Source: Sediminitomix flava
GTDB lineage: Bacteria > Bacteroidota > Bacteroidia > Cytophagales > Flammeovirgaceae
DNA: 53,286 nt
Direction of reading: 5' to 3'
Assembly (NCBI RefSeq): GCF_003149185.1
Contig: NZ_QGDO01000012.1
Span: 1-53,286, forward strand
Shown here: piece by piece, positions 1 through 9,134 of the stretch
Layout: each line of letters opens with the position of its first letter
Position numbering within the stretch: the first letter of the stretch is position 1
The notes under the pieces: generated by a model
Databases searched by the model: none
The model's input: the letters and a program-made list of their open reading frames with translations, nothing else
What the model was told of the DNA's origin: nothing
Program-made: the position numbers and the translations under genes

Positions 1-62
1 GTTAAGCCCTACCGCGCCGATGGTACTGCCGTAACAGGTGGGAGAGTAGGTCATTGCCAACC
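1..62 (+). rRNA. rrf: 5S ribosomal RNA, 3' part only
   Basis: The first bases match the conserved 3' half of bacterial 5S rRNA: GCCGATGGTACTGC, then GGTGGGAGAGTAGGTC and TGCC. The 5' half lies outside the window. The exact 3' end is estimated. It is followed directly by a strong terminator, so this is the end of an rRNA operon read on the plus strand. Confidence 0.93.
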
Positions 63-100
63 TTATTAAGGTAGCAAATGCTTTAGCAATAGCTACAAAC

Positions 101-140
101 AAAAGCTCAGTTAACACATGATGTTAGCTGAGCTTTTTTG
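101..140 (+). terminator. rRNA operon terminator
   Basis: A 13-bp stem AGCTCAGTTAACA / TGTTAGCTGAGCT (104-116 with 122-134, one G-T pair) is followed by a run of T. It is placed to end the rRNA transcript whose 5S finishes at about 62. Confidence 0.9.
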
Positions 141-282
141 TTTTATCTATGGTAATTTTTTCTATTACTCTCAGTTAATCAGTTACTTGTTTTAGGCTAT
201 TCTTAAATATTGAGGAATATTTGAAGCATAAAGAAAAGCATCTTTTTATTTTGGACGAATATTAACCCCAAGATATGAATTC

Positions 283-870
283 ATGAGAGCCTTATTTATT
301 TTCATCACAATCAGTATTTTATCTTTATCCACTTCTTTTGCTCAGAGTCAAGTTTCAGATTTTGATTTCGGCTTTAAAGGAGGTCTCAACTTATCAAGAG
401 AATCGAACTCTGTAGGAAATTCAAAGTTAGGAGTGAACCTCGGAGCTTATGCTGCTTACCCTTTAACTAACAATTTATTTGTACAAGCAGAAATGATGTA
501 TGCAAGCCAAGGTGAGCGTTATAAGACTGAGGGTATCGTTTTCAAAGACAAACTTAATTATCTACATTTTCCAGTAATGGCTAAGTATTATGTAGCTGAT
601 GGATTGAATTTGCAGTTTGGTCCACAGTTAGGTTTTATGTTAGTCGGAAAACAAAAAGTTGGAGATACTGTTACTAAAGCTAACGATAAATTTAATACAG
701 TAGATTTTGCTTTTAACTTTGGAGCAGGTTATGAACTTGACAATGGTTTAGGATTTGAAGTGAGGTATTCGTTAGGGGTGACTGGAATTAAATCTTCAGA
801 TATAGATCCTAATCAAAAAAATAGAGTAACACAGTTTATGCTTACTTATAAATTGTCAGAGTTATTTTAA
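283..870 (+). CDS. outer-membrane beta-barrel protein (porin family)
   Basis: A 195-residue protein with a clear signal peptide (residues 1-20, ending SFAQ), followed by a glycine- and aromatic-rich beta pattern starting FDFGFKGGLNLS. This opening is typical of the small PorT/OMP_b-brl family of Bacteroidota. The last strand ends in F, as expected for BAM-inserted barrels. The protein therefore probably sits in the outer membrane; its cargo or role cannot be told from sequence. The ATG at 283 is the only start that keeps a full signal peptide. It stands alone: the 5S terminator lies upstream and its own terminator (895-938) downstream. Confidence 0.8.
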   Translation: MRALFIFITISILSLSTSFAQSQVSDFDFGFKGGLNLSRESNSVGNSKLGVNLGAYAAYPLTNNLFVQAEMMYASQGERYKTEGIVFKDKLNYLHFPVMAKYYVADGLNLQFGPQLGFMLVGKQKVGDTVTKANDKFNTVDFAFNFGAGYELDNGLGFEVRYSLGVTGIKSSDIDPNQKNRVTQFMLTYKLSELF

Positions 871-894
871 TTATTCTAGTATTAGAATATGAAT

Positions 895-938
895 ATTTCC
901 TACTGTAATGAGCTGTTATGGTAGGAAATTTCTTTTTT
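895..938 (+). terminator. terminator after the barrel gene
   Basis: Perfect 9-bp arms ATTTCCTAC (895-903) and GTAGGAAAT (921-929) are followed by TCTTTTTT. The rest of the 310-base gap 871-1180 shows no gene or clear promoter. Confidence 0.75.
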
Positions 939-1180
939 ATATCTTCGTGACACATTTTCGATAAGATAAGAATAGCATTTTAATAAGCATTACTTATACT
1001 AAGTACAACGACCAACAGTAAAAAGACTACTTATTTCACGACCATGTAAAAATATAAAGTGTCTATTTTACAAATTTAATATAACAATGCTTAAAAAGTT
1101 CAATGCTATTCCTTATATTATAAAAACATACATAGATAAATAAGTCAGTTAGTATACAGATTATCAGAGAACAACTCGTC

Positions 1181-3031
1181 ATGCAACAACCAACTCGTTT
1201 ATTTGATTTTCTTCATTACCAGAAAGAAAATTGTCCACAAGAAAAAGCCTTTGGGCACAAGTATAAAGGTGAATGGGTTCATTTTTCAACAGATGAAGCT
1301 ATTGAAATTGCCAACAAAGTCAGTCGAGGGCTGATCAAGATGGGGGTAAAAGCAGGAGATAAAGTAGGGCTTGTAATTTACCAAAATAGACCTGAATGGG
1401 TTTTTATGGATATGGGAATATCACAAATTGGAGCGATCAATGTTCCGATGTACCCAACCATTAGCTCATCTGACTATAATTATATTTTGAATGATGCCGA
1501 AGTATCGTATTGTTTTGTCGGTAGAGATGATTTATATGACAAAGTAGCTGCGGTAAAAGACCAAGTGCCATCATTGAAAGAAATCTATACGTTTGATGAG
1601 CAAGAAGGACGTAAATTCTGGAAAGAGATTTTTTCAGATGAAGGTCAAGAAGAGGTAGAGCAAAGAATGGCTGCAGTTAAGGAAGAAGACTTAGCTACTT
1701 TGATCTATACTTCGGGAACTACAGGTCTTCCTAAAGGGGTAATGCTTTCGCATAAAAACATCGCATCAAATGCTTTGTCGGTAAAAGAAATTCCACCTTT
1801 AGCAGAAGGAAAAAGAATTTTGAGTTTCTTACCTCTTTGCCACATTTTTGAGCGTACTTGTACTTATTTCAGTATCGTTTTAGGTCTGAATATTACTTAT
1901 ACAAGTACAGATAACCTTGGTGGAGAAGATGGTGATATTCGTGCAGTACGTCCGCACTTCTTTACAACTGTACCACGTCTTTTGGAAAAAGTCTATGAAA
2001 AGATTTATAACAAAGGATTAGAGTTAGGTGGAATTAAAAGAGGTTTATTCTTCTGGGCATTGCGTTTGACAGAAGATTATGAGATTGGAAAAGAATATAC
2101 AGGTCTTGCCAAGATCAAAAGAAATATAGCCGACAAGTTAATCTTCAGTAAATGGAGAGAGGCATTGGGTGGTGAAGTTCTTGGAATTTTGTCTGGAGCA
2201 GCTCCTCTGCCAGCTAAAATTGCTCAAGTATTTAATGCTGCAGGAATTATGGTGAGAGAGGGATATGGATTGACAGAAACTTCTCCAGGACTTACTATAG
2301 GTCTATTTAATGAACAAGGAGCTAGACTTGGATCAATTGGACCTGCTATTAGAGGTGTTGAAGTCGCTATTGATGAAGATCCTCAGAATTATGGAGCTGG
2401 TGAAGGTGAAGTTATTGCTACAGGTCCAAACATTATGATGGGCTATTACAATAGAGAAGATGCGACCAATGAAGTTATTTTTGAAAAAGATGGCAAACGT
2501 TGGTTCCGTACAGGAGATATCGGGAAGTTAGTAGATGGACCTAATGGTCAGAAGTTCTTGAAAATTACAGACCGTAAGAAAGAGCTTTTGAAAACTTCTG
2601 GAGGTAAATATGTAGCTCCTGCACCTATTGAGAGTAAGTTTAAAGAAGACTTCAATGTAGAGCAAATGATGGTTGTTGGTGAAGGTAAAAAATTCGTTTC
2701 AGCCTTGATTGTTCCGAATGAAGAAGCACTACATGCTTGGTGTAATCATAAGCATGTTCCATTCAACTCATTGGAAGAAGCAATAAAACATCCGAAGGTA
2801 ATCGATAAATACCAAAGAATTGTAGATGGCTTGAACCCTCAATTCAGTAAGATTGAACAAGTGAAAAAATTTGTATTGATCTCTGAACAATGGGAAGCTG
2901 AAAAAGCAGATGGTTCTGAAGCAGAACTTACACCTACAATGAAAATGAAGCGTCGTGTAATTCGTAAGAAGTACAAAGATGTCATTGATGGTATTTATGG
3001 TGTAACAGAAGAGCAAGAGCAACAAGCTTAG
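1181..3031 (+). CDS. long-chain fatty acid--CoA ligase (AMP-forming)
   Basis: A 616-residue cytoplasmic or peripheral ligase that adenylates a fatty acid and transfers it to CoA, feeding beta-oxidation or lipid synthesis. The ANL-family signatures are intact: P-loop YTSGTTGLPKG at about residue 177, the aromatic/LTET motif GYGLTETSP at about 362, RTGDIG at about 443, and the hinge/C-terminal core DRKKELLKTSGGKY at about 463. The stretch VRPHFFTTVPRLLEKVYEKI is typical of the FadD15/long-chain clade. Length fits the family (about 590-640). It is monocistronic, ending in a bidirectional hairpin shared with the convergent CHRD gene. Substrate chain length is inferred from the subfamily. Confidence 0.93.
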   Translation: MQQPTRLFDFLHYQKENCPQEKAFGHKYKGEWVHFSTDEAIEIANKVSRGLIKMGVKAGDKVGLVIYQNRPEWVFMDMGISQIGAINVPMYPTISSSDYNYILNDAEVSYCFVGRDDLYDKVAAVKDQVPSLKEIYTFDEQEGRKFWKEIFSDEGQEEVEQRMAAVKEEDLATLIYTSGTTGLPKGVMLSHKNIASNALSVKEIPPLAEGKRILSFLPLCHIFERTCTYFSIVLGLNITYTSTDNLGGEDGDIRAVRPHFFTTVPRLLEKVYEKIYNKGLELGGIKRGLFFWALRLTEDYEIGKEYTGLAKIKRNIADKLIFSKWREALGGEVLGILSGAAPLPAKIAQVFNAAGIMVREGYGLTETSPGLTIGLFNEQGARLGSIGPAIRGVEVAIDEDPQNYGAGEGEVIATGPNIMMGYYNREDATNEVIFEKDGKRWFRTGDIGKLVDGPNGQKFLKITDRKKELLKTSGGKYVAPAPIESKFKEDFNVEQMMVVGEGKKFVSALIVPNEEALHAWCNHKHVPFNSLEEAIKHPKVIDKYQRIVDGLNPQFSKIEQVKKFVLISEQWEAEKADGSEAELTPTMKMKRRVIRKKYKDVIDGIYGVTEEQEQQA

Positions 3032-3058
3032 TATTTTCTTCGTGAAATCATAAAATGG

Positions 3059-3104
3059 AAAAAGCACGACTCTTTAGTAAAGACCTAAAGAGCGTGCTTT
3101 TCTT
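3059..3104. terminator. bidirectional terminator
   Basis: The stem AAAGCACG-(a)-CTCTTTAG pairs with CTAAAGAG-CGTGCTTT (3061-3077 with 3085-3100), one bulged base, with A-run before and T-run after. It sits between convergent genes ending at 3031 (+) and 3124 (-). Confidence 0.85.
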
Positions 3105-3123
3105 TCTTTATAAACTAGTTTGT

Positions 3124-5706
3124 TTATCTGCCTTCTTCGTAGGAACTACTATCACCTCCTGTATCGTTGTCGGCACTATCTTCTCCATCGCTAGAGTCAT
3201 CCTCACTATCATCGTCTTCATCACCATCGGCAGTATCATCACCGTCAGTGTCTCCGTTATCATCGGAATCGTCATCTCCATTTTCACCTACATCCATAAT
3301 TTGTCCTCTTAATAAACCATCGGGAAGTAGAGAGCTAAATACAGCTATGTAAGAAGATGCTTCTGTAATGATGATTGAAGTTTCGGGTTCAAGTTCTAAT
3401 GCACCACTCACACTAAGTCCTGTACTGTCGGAAGTAAATGTACTATCGGGTGAAAGGTCTAAAACAAGATCACCTGTTTCTCCTGTAATTCCTTCATAAA
3501 TACCCGCCGAACTAAGTGTGTCATCCGTTTGAAGATCAAGTACGCTGAGATCATAGTATAGTGTATGATCGTCTGTGAGTCTGAGAATAGCTGTACCTGT
3601 TTCACTTCGTCCACTTACCGAAGGAATCACCTCTTCTGTAGTCAGTGCAATATCTTCTGCGTAGGTGATTTCAACATCTAGTTGTCCTCTTAATAAACCC
3701 GATTCAGCTTCTGAAGAATGTACATTGATATAATATGAACCATCCATGAGTGAGTCGGCTTGCTCTTTAGTGAGTTCTAACGTATTCTCAAAGAAACCAT
3801 TTTCATCGAAGGTCATAGAATCTCCATCTACCAATGTGATAAATATTCCACCATTTTCAATCGGATTACCAAAATGAATATGTGCATTGGTCAATATATC
3901 TGATGAAGAGAGATCATTGACTTGAATTTCGTATTTCAGTGTATTTCCATACTGAAGGTAAAGTGTTGCAGTACCACTTTCCATACGATCAGCTACTGCA
4001 GGAACTTGGAAAGAAGGTGAAATTTCTACATCCCAAGACATGATAATTTGAGGAATGATCTCAGAGTTTTCATTGATTTGTCCACGTACGAGACCATCAG
4101 GTAATTGAGAACTGCTTACTTGGATATAACTAGACCCATGCTTGATGGTTTCTAAGATCTCAGTATCATCTACTTGGACTTTACTGCAAAGAACTCCTTC
4201 TTCATTGAATGTACTATCCATTGTCAGATCAACTAGTAAATCACCAGTTTCATCAGACATACCTGCATAAATTCCTGCAATGGTGAGCGTATCTCCAGAT
4301 GCCAAATTATCTACAGTAAGTTTTGTATAAATCGCATTACTTTTAGCAATTCTGAAAACAGCATCTCCTGTTTCTGTTCTGCTCCCGACACTATCAATTA
4401 CTTGTTCGTAACTCATCGGAATATCGGCAGCAAGTACGATTTCTTCGTCAATTTGCCCTCTGACAAGTCCCGATTCAGCCTCCATACTGTGTACATTAAT
4501 GTATAAGGCATCATTCATGAGTGACTTGGCTTCCTCTTTAGTGAGTTGAATGGTATCTTCAAAAATACCTTCTTCATCAAACATTGAAATACTATCATTT
4601 GCAACGAGCGTGATAACGACCTCTCCATTTTGGACAGGACTACCACTATGAATATGTGCAACCGTAAGTTGATCTGAACCACTGAGGTCGTCTACGGATA
4701 GCTTGTAAGCTAAGGTATAATCATTGAAGAGTGTGAGTTCGGCAGAGCCTGTTTCTTCTCTATCTGTAAGGGCAGGAACTTGCATTTGGGCAGAAAGAAG
4801 AACATCAAGCTCAAAGATGGCTTCTTGTGGAATAGAAGAAATATTACCATCAATTTGTCCTCTCATTAGTCCATCAGGATAAGTTGATGAAGTAACGTTG
4901 ATATATGCAGCCACATTTTTAATGCTATTGGCAACATCTTCTTCCAAGTCAATTACACTGATAAGAGACTGACTACTATCAAATGCCGATTCGGCAGTGA
5001 GGTCGACTAAAGTATCTCCAACTTCGCCTTCTGCACCTTCATTTATTGTAGCTGTCATTAAAGTATCGGGGCTTGAAAGGTCTGATACTTCAATCTTTGT
5101 ATAGAGTTTATTTTCTACTGTCAAACGAAGGTAAGCTTCTCCTGTTTCAGTAAGATCTTCAATGGCTGGAACCTGATTGGCTGGTAAAAGTTCTACATCT
5201 GCGGCTGAAGCAATTTTTTCATCTACTTGTCCACGTAGTAATCCATCGGGCTCTTCTTCAGATGAAATAGAGATGTAGTAAGCTTCGTTTTGGAGATTAT
5301 TCGCTTCTGCTTCGGTAAGCTGAAGAGTGTCAATGATATTCGCATCTTTATCGAAAAGTAAACTATCACCGTCTACTAAGGCAATAAACTCTTCTCCATT
5401 TTCAACAGGGTTTCCTGCATTGATTTGTGCAGAAGTCAGACTATCGGTATCAGCTAGTCCTGTCACGGAAATTTCGTAAGCTAGTCGGAAGTCTGTGAGT
5501 AATGTCAGTTTAGCTGATGCAGTTTCATCCCGATCTGAAATACCTGGGATGAGCATTTGAGGACTGAGAGAAATTGTCCATTCTTGAAGTACATCAGAAG
5601 CTTCGGATTGGTTGGCAACAACAGCATCGTCTTCGTCTTTTTCACAGGACACACCTATCCCACAACACACAATGAGAAGTGTGATCCTAAAGATCCATTT
5701 TTTCAT
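3124..5706 (-). CDS. CHRD-domain lipoprotein with six repeats and acidic tail
   Basis: An 860-residue lipoprotein: signal peptide with lipobox GVSC (Cys21), then six CHRD (chordin-type) repeats of about 125 residues, each ending in a LRGQ(I/V/L) motif. They alternate between two subtypes in the order A-B-A-B-A-B. A repeats carry an xVENG or xVQNG loop; B repeats carry GETGD or similar. The AHIHxG signature is kept only in the second and third A repeats and has become AQINAG, ATINEG or AGIYxG elsewhere. From about residue 804 the tail is almost only D, S, G, N and E, which could bind Ca2+. CHRD proteins are poorly understood; an adhesive or envelope role is a guess. A four-repeat paralogue lies at 10791-12458. 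Confidence 0.88.
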   Translation of the reverse strand: MKKWIFRITLLIVCCGIGVSCEKDEDDAVVANQSEASDVLQEWTISLSPQMLIPGISDRDETASAKLTLLTDFRLAYEISVTGLADTDSLTSAQINAGNPVENGEEFIALVDGDSLLFDKDANIIDTLQLTEAEANNLQNEAYYISISSEEEPDGLLRGQVDEKIASAADVELLPANQVPAIEDLTETGEAYLRLTVENKLYTKIEVSDLSSPDTLMTATINEGAEGEVGDTLVDLTAESAFDSSQSLISVIDLEEDVANSIKNVAAYINVTSSTYPDGLMRGQIDGNISSIPQEAIFELDVLLSAQMQVPALTDREETGSAELTLFNDYTLAYKLSVDDLSGSDQLTVAHIHSGSPVQNGEVVITLVANDSISMFDEEGIFEDTIQLTKEEAKSLMNDALYINVHSMEAESGLVRGQIDEEIVLAADIPMSYEQVIDSVGSRTETGDAVFRIAKSNAIYTKLTVDNLASGDTLTIAGIYAGMSDETGDLLVDLTMDSTFNEEGVLCSKVQVDDTEILETIKHGSSYIQVSSSQLPDGLVRGQINENSEIIPQIIMSWDVEISPSFQVPAVADRMESGTATLYLQYGNTLKYEIQVNDLSSSDILTNAHIHFGNPIENGGIFITLVDGDSMTFDENGFFENTLELTKEQADSLMDGSYYINVHSSEAESGLLRGQLDVEITYAEDIALTTEEVIPSVSGRSETGTAILRLTDDHTLYYDLSVLDLQTDDTLSSAGIYEGITGETGDLVLDLSPDSTFTSDSTGLSVSGALELEPETSIIITEASSYIAVFSSLLPDGLLRGQIMDVGENGDDDSDDNGDTDGDDTADGDEDDDSEDDSSDGEDSADNDTGGDSSSYEEGR

Positions 5707-5973
5707 AGTTGTTTTTTAAGGTTACTAGTAGTGAATGATATCGCTGTAGCAAAGTTTGTTTTTCTTAAGCCAGAGTGAGCCACAGCAAAAATGAAAGAAG
5801 TAGCAGCTGTTACTTACAATTCTCTCTACAATTATTTATGTCAAATAGTTGCTGAAATAGTACAATTTTCGAATTTATTCATCAAGAATATTTCAAAATA
5901 GCCTTAGAATCAGAATATTTTATGGATAAAGTGTGATGTAAGTTTAGTCTAAAAAAGAATATTCAAATTGGGT

Positions 5974-6624
5974 TTATCTGCAGTTTTTCAATTCCATATG
6001 TTGTACCGATTTAGGGATTGGGCTTTCTACACCTTCATCGGTAATCGCGTGTTGATAACTTTCTGAAATTGGAAGAACACCAGCCCAAATTGGAAGTTCA
6101 TAGTCTTCTTTTTCATCTGAAGGCATTCCAGCTCGACTTTTTGAGACAAAATATTCTGCCTCAAAAGCTAAAATAAATGTTGCTTTCAGTTCATTTTCGG
6201 ATGGTTCTCTGACTTCTTCCCATCTCCCTTTAAGCATTTGATCTGAAATAGCTTTTAATGCGATGACTTTTTCTTCGGGATCGGAGATAACCTCAACTTT
6301 TCCTGTAACCACAACAGATCTGTAATTGAGCGAGTGATGGTAAGCTGAACGTGCTAAAACCAATCCATCCAAAATTGAGACCGTCATAGAGGCAATGCCT
6401 TTTTCCAAAATTCCATTTATCATACCATTTTTGATGGCTCCATGGATATAGATTTTCTTTCCGATTCTTCCGTAAGCTGTAGGAAGAACGACAGGGATTC
6501 CTTCTCTTTCGCTAGAAAGGTAGCCGACAAAATGAGCATCAAGAATTTCACTTACTTTTTCCCATGAATGATCTGAGAGATGTCCGCCTCTTTTTACTCG
6601 ATGAATTTGTTCGAGATTTTTCAT
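5974..6624 (-). CDS. pyridoxamine 5'-phosphate oxidase family protein (NimA-like)
   Basis: A 216-residue cytoplasmic protein of the split-barrel FMN-binding fold: an N-terminal RVKRGGHLSDHSW segment, a VVLPTAYGRIGKKIYIHGA core and the VVVTGKVEVI strand match the PPOX/Nim group. Members bind FMN (some haem) and act as reductases or oxidases; the true substrate is unknown. It is transcribed divergently from a MocR-type regulator, an arrangement common for PLP-linked genes, and the 106-bp gap holds paired ATACCA boxes. Probably regulated by that neighbour. It is not a certain PdxH, because the fold is shared by many enzymes. Confidence 0.82.
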   Translation of the reverse strand: MKNLEQIHRVKRGGHLSDHSWEKVSEILDAHFVGYLSSEREGIPVVLPTAYGRIGKKIYIHGAIKNGMINGILEKGIASMTVSILDGLVLARSAYHHSLNYRSVVVTGKVEVISDPEEKVIALKAISDQMLKGRWEEVREPSENELKATFILAFEAEYFVSKSRAGMPSDEKEDYELPIWAGVLPISESYQHAITDEGVESPIPKSVQHMELKNCR

Positions 6625-6700
6625 TTTGCTATCAGTTTTAAGAGTTTGTGTGATTTGTATTTCTTTTTACAAAGGTGTTAATTGATTGGATTATTAAACT

Positions 6701-6729
6701 ATACCAAAAATCAATTAGTAAGTATACCA
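6701..6729 (+). promoter_or_regulatory. probable MocR operator: two direct ATACCA boxes
   Basis: ATACCA occurs at 6701-6706 and again at 6724-6729, same orientation, 23 bp apart; the second ends one base before the regulator's start codon. An inverted repeat AATTGATT/AATCAATT (6680-6687, 6709-6716) overlaps the first box. GabR, a characterised MocR protein, binds direct ATACCA repeats. That these boxes are bound here is inference. Confidence 0.5.
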
Positions 6730-6730
6730 G

Positions 6731-8197
6731 ATGTTACCCTTCAGTAATTTGATTCAGATTGATAGAGAAAGTTCAGAGGTTGTCTACAGACAGATTTACA
6801 GACAATTTATTCAATTGATAAAAGACGGCGTTTTGCAGGCAGGTACAAAACTTCCTTCTACAAGAGAATTAGCAAAATCTTTGAAGGTAAACAGGATGAC
6901 TTTAATGTTGGCATTGGATGAGTTGGAAAGTCAAGATTGGGTAGAATCGAAGGCTAGAAAAGGGATTTTTATTTCTTCAAGTCTTCCAATGAATAGAGCC
7001 GTAGCACTAGGGGAAAGTGAAAGAGAAAAAAGTAAAACGACAGGATTTCAGATTCCAGAGCAGATATATTTTCGTCAGCATCAGCCGCAACCTTATTTGA
7101 GAAAATTGGATGAAGGTTTACCCGATGTCAGATTAGCCCCTTTGAAAGAGTTAGGTCAAAACTATAAACAGATTTTGGGAAGTGCTTCTCATCAGAAATT
7201 ATTGAGTTATGGTTCAGCACTTGGCGATGATTTACTGAGAGAAGAATTAGTGAAATTTCTGAATGATAGCAGAGGCTTACATACTTCTTATGAACAGTTG
7301 GCAATTGTAAGGGGAAGTCAAATGGCACTTCGGATGTTAAGTGAAATGTTGATTAGAACAGGAGATAAAATAGCTGTGGGGGAAAGTAATTACATAGGCG
7401 CAGATGCTACTTTTCTTCGAGCTGGGGCAGACTTGGTGCGTATTCCTGTAGATCAAGATGGTGTGGTAGTAGAGAAGTTAGCCGATATTTGTCAAAAGGA
7501 AAAAATAAGAGGAATTTACCTAACACCTCATCATCATCATCCGACAACAGTGACCTTAAGTGCGGAAAGAAGAATACAGTTGTTGTCAATAGCAGAACAA
7601 TATGGCCTATTCATTTTGGAAGACGACTATGATTATGATTTCCATTACAGCAGAAGCCCGTATTTACCATTGGCAAGTATAGATCAACAAGGACATGTTA
7701 TTTACATAGGGAGTTTTACAAAAATGTTGGCACCCAATTTTAGAGTTGGTTTTATATCAGCACCTTCTGATTTGGTAAAATTGATAGAACAAGAACGAAT
7801 ATTGTCAGACCGACAAGGGGATTTTGTTTTGGAAAGAAGTATCGCTCATTTACTCAGAGATGGAGTCATTCATCAGCATTTGCGTAAAGTATTGAAAGTT
7901 TATCAAAATAGAAGAGATACCATGTCTGAACTTTTGAATGATAAACTTTCTTCTGTGGTAGAATTTGAAATACCCAAAGGGGGAATGGCTATTTGGGGCG
8001 AATTTGATCAGGAAATAGACTTAGCCAAAGTGTCTGATATTCTGCTTAAAAAACATGCACTACTAATTCCTGATTTTAAGCAATACAATACTTTTAATCT
8101 GTTGAACTCACAGGGTATTCGTTTTGGTTTTGCCTCTCAAAAAGAGGAAGAAATGAATGAAATCATAGGGATTATGAGTAATCACTTTGAGGTATAG
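6731..8197 (+). CDS. MocR/PdxR-type regulator (GntR HTH + aminotransferase fold)
   Basis: A 488-residue transcription factor. Residues about 15-82 form a GntR winged helix (KLPSTRELAKSLKVNRMTL), then a linker, then a fold-type I aminotransferase domain from about 110. The PLP-binding lysine is visible in GSFTKMLAPNFRVGF (K331), together with the EDDYDYDFHY aspartate motif. Family members are dimers that sense PLP or amino-PLP adducts and control vitamin B6 or amine genes. The start at 6731 gives the usual family N-terminus (LIQIDRES). Divergent from a PPOX gene; probably autoregulated, because an ATACCA box abuts the start. Confidence 0.92.
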   Translation: MLPFSNLIQIDRESSEVVYRQIYRQFIQLIKDGVLQAGTKLPSTRELAKSLKVNRMTLMLALDELESQDWVESKARKGIFISSSLPMNRAVALGESEREKSKTTGFQIPEQIYFRQHQPQPYLRKLDEGLPDVRLAPLKELGQNYKQILGSASHQKLLSYGSALGDDLLREELVKFLNDSRGLHTSYEQLAIVRGSQMALRMLSEMLIRTGDKIAVGESNYIGADATFLRAGADLVRIPVDQDGVVVEKLADICQKEKIRGIYLTPHHHHPTTVTLSAERRIQLLSIAEQYGLFILEDDYDYDFHYSRSPYLPLASIDQQGHVIYIGSFTKMLAPNFRVGFISAPSDLVKLIEQERILSDRQGDFVLERSIAHLLRDGVIHQHLRKVLKVYQNRRDTMSELLNDKLSSVVEFEIPKGGMAIWGEFDQEIDLAKVSDILLKKHALLIPDFKQYNTFNLLNSQGIRFGFASQKEEEMNEIIGIMSNHFEV

Positions 8198-8413
8198 TCA
8201 AATGGTTTTTAGTACCCATTTTGGGGTATTGTTTAACAGATATGATGCATTTCATTTATAGTGTTTGTATTCATTAATAAAAAGAGGTTAACTTGCGCTA
8301 ATACTTAAATTATGATAGGGACTTATTAAATATAAGGTCTCATAATCAATTTTTTTCAACTACAAATTGAATTACTCAACGTTAAACTATTATTTATAAT
8401 CGTAAGGAGACAA

Positions 8414-9121
8414 ATGAATTTAAAACCAAAAAACTTACTATTACTTCTAATGTGTATACTTCCTTTTTTTGCGACAGCACAAGAAGATACAGGGATAGAA
8501 GTTTCACAAGTTGAAGAGAAAATTCAAGAAGGGGCCTTTTCAAAATTTGCCATAGGATTTAGTGGAGGAACTACAGGTGCAGGTTTTGACATCTCTACAA
8601 ATTTGACCAAGCACCTTCAGCTATCAGTGGAAGGAAATTTATTTCAACTAATGAATATTCAACATGAAGCGGATATTGAGGGAGAGCCTTTTACGATAGA
8701 TGCTTCTGTTGACCTTCAAGCCTTTGATGCTAAAATTGCCTTTTTACCATTTGCCGGAAGTTCTTTCAAGTTAGTAGGTGGTTTTGGGTATTTTAAAAAT
8801 GATGTAACTATTGTAGGAATCTACGAAGAAGACGTTGCGTTAGGAGAAATCAATGTAGACCCAGGTCAGTTGACAGTTAGGTCAACTTGGAAGGTAACAG
8901 CACCATATATGGGAATCGGTTTTGGTCGTCCAGTACCCAAAAGAAGAATCGGTTTTGGTTTGGATATGGGGGCTTATTATGTAGGTAGTCCAGATGCAAG
9001 ATTGACAGGTACAAACTTGGTCGAAGCAATGAATAGTCAAGAAGAGCAGCTCAGAGAAAACCTTTCGGGGTATGAGTGGTTTCCTGTCATCAAATTCAGA
9101 TTAGCTGTAAGACTTAACTAA
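8414..9121 (+). CDS. secreted outer-membrane barrel-like protein, unknown function
   Basis: A 235-residue protein with signal peptide (1-22, ending ATAQ). The mature part is rich in alternating beta segments (FAIGFSGGTTGAGFDIS, KVTAPYMGIGFG, VIKFRLAVRLN), so it is probably an outer-membrane or periplasmic barrel. An AAGGAG-like ribosome binding site lies 7 bases before the ATG, unusual enough in this phylum to fix the start. It is followed after 13 bases by a lipoprotein gene, so the two are probably one operon. No named family recognised. Confidence 0.75.
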   Translation: MNLKPKNLLLLLMCILPFFATAQEDTGIEVSQVEEKIQEGAFSKFAIGFSGGTTGAGFDISTNLTKHLQLSVEGNLFQLMNIQHEADIEGEPFTIDASVDLQAFDAKIAFLPFAGSSFKLVGGFGYFKNDVTIVGIYEEDVALGEINVDPGQLTVRSTWKVTAPYMGIGFGRPVPKRRIGFGLDMGAYYVGSPDARLTGTNLVEAMNSQEEQLRENLSGYEWFPVIKFRLAVRLN

Positions 9122-9134
9122 AAACTGAAACAAA

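Noticed and set aside
983-997. Short inverted repeat ATAAG/CTTAT upstream of the acyl-CoA ligase as a FadR-like site
   Set aside because: Five-base arms in AT-rich DNA are expected by chance and do not match a known FadR site.
3055-3352. Plus-strand open frames opposite the end of the CHRD gene
   Set aside because: They are the complement of the Asp/Ser-rich tail and the terminator; composition and lack of a start context show they are shadows.
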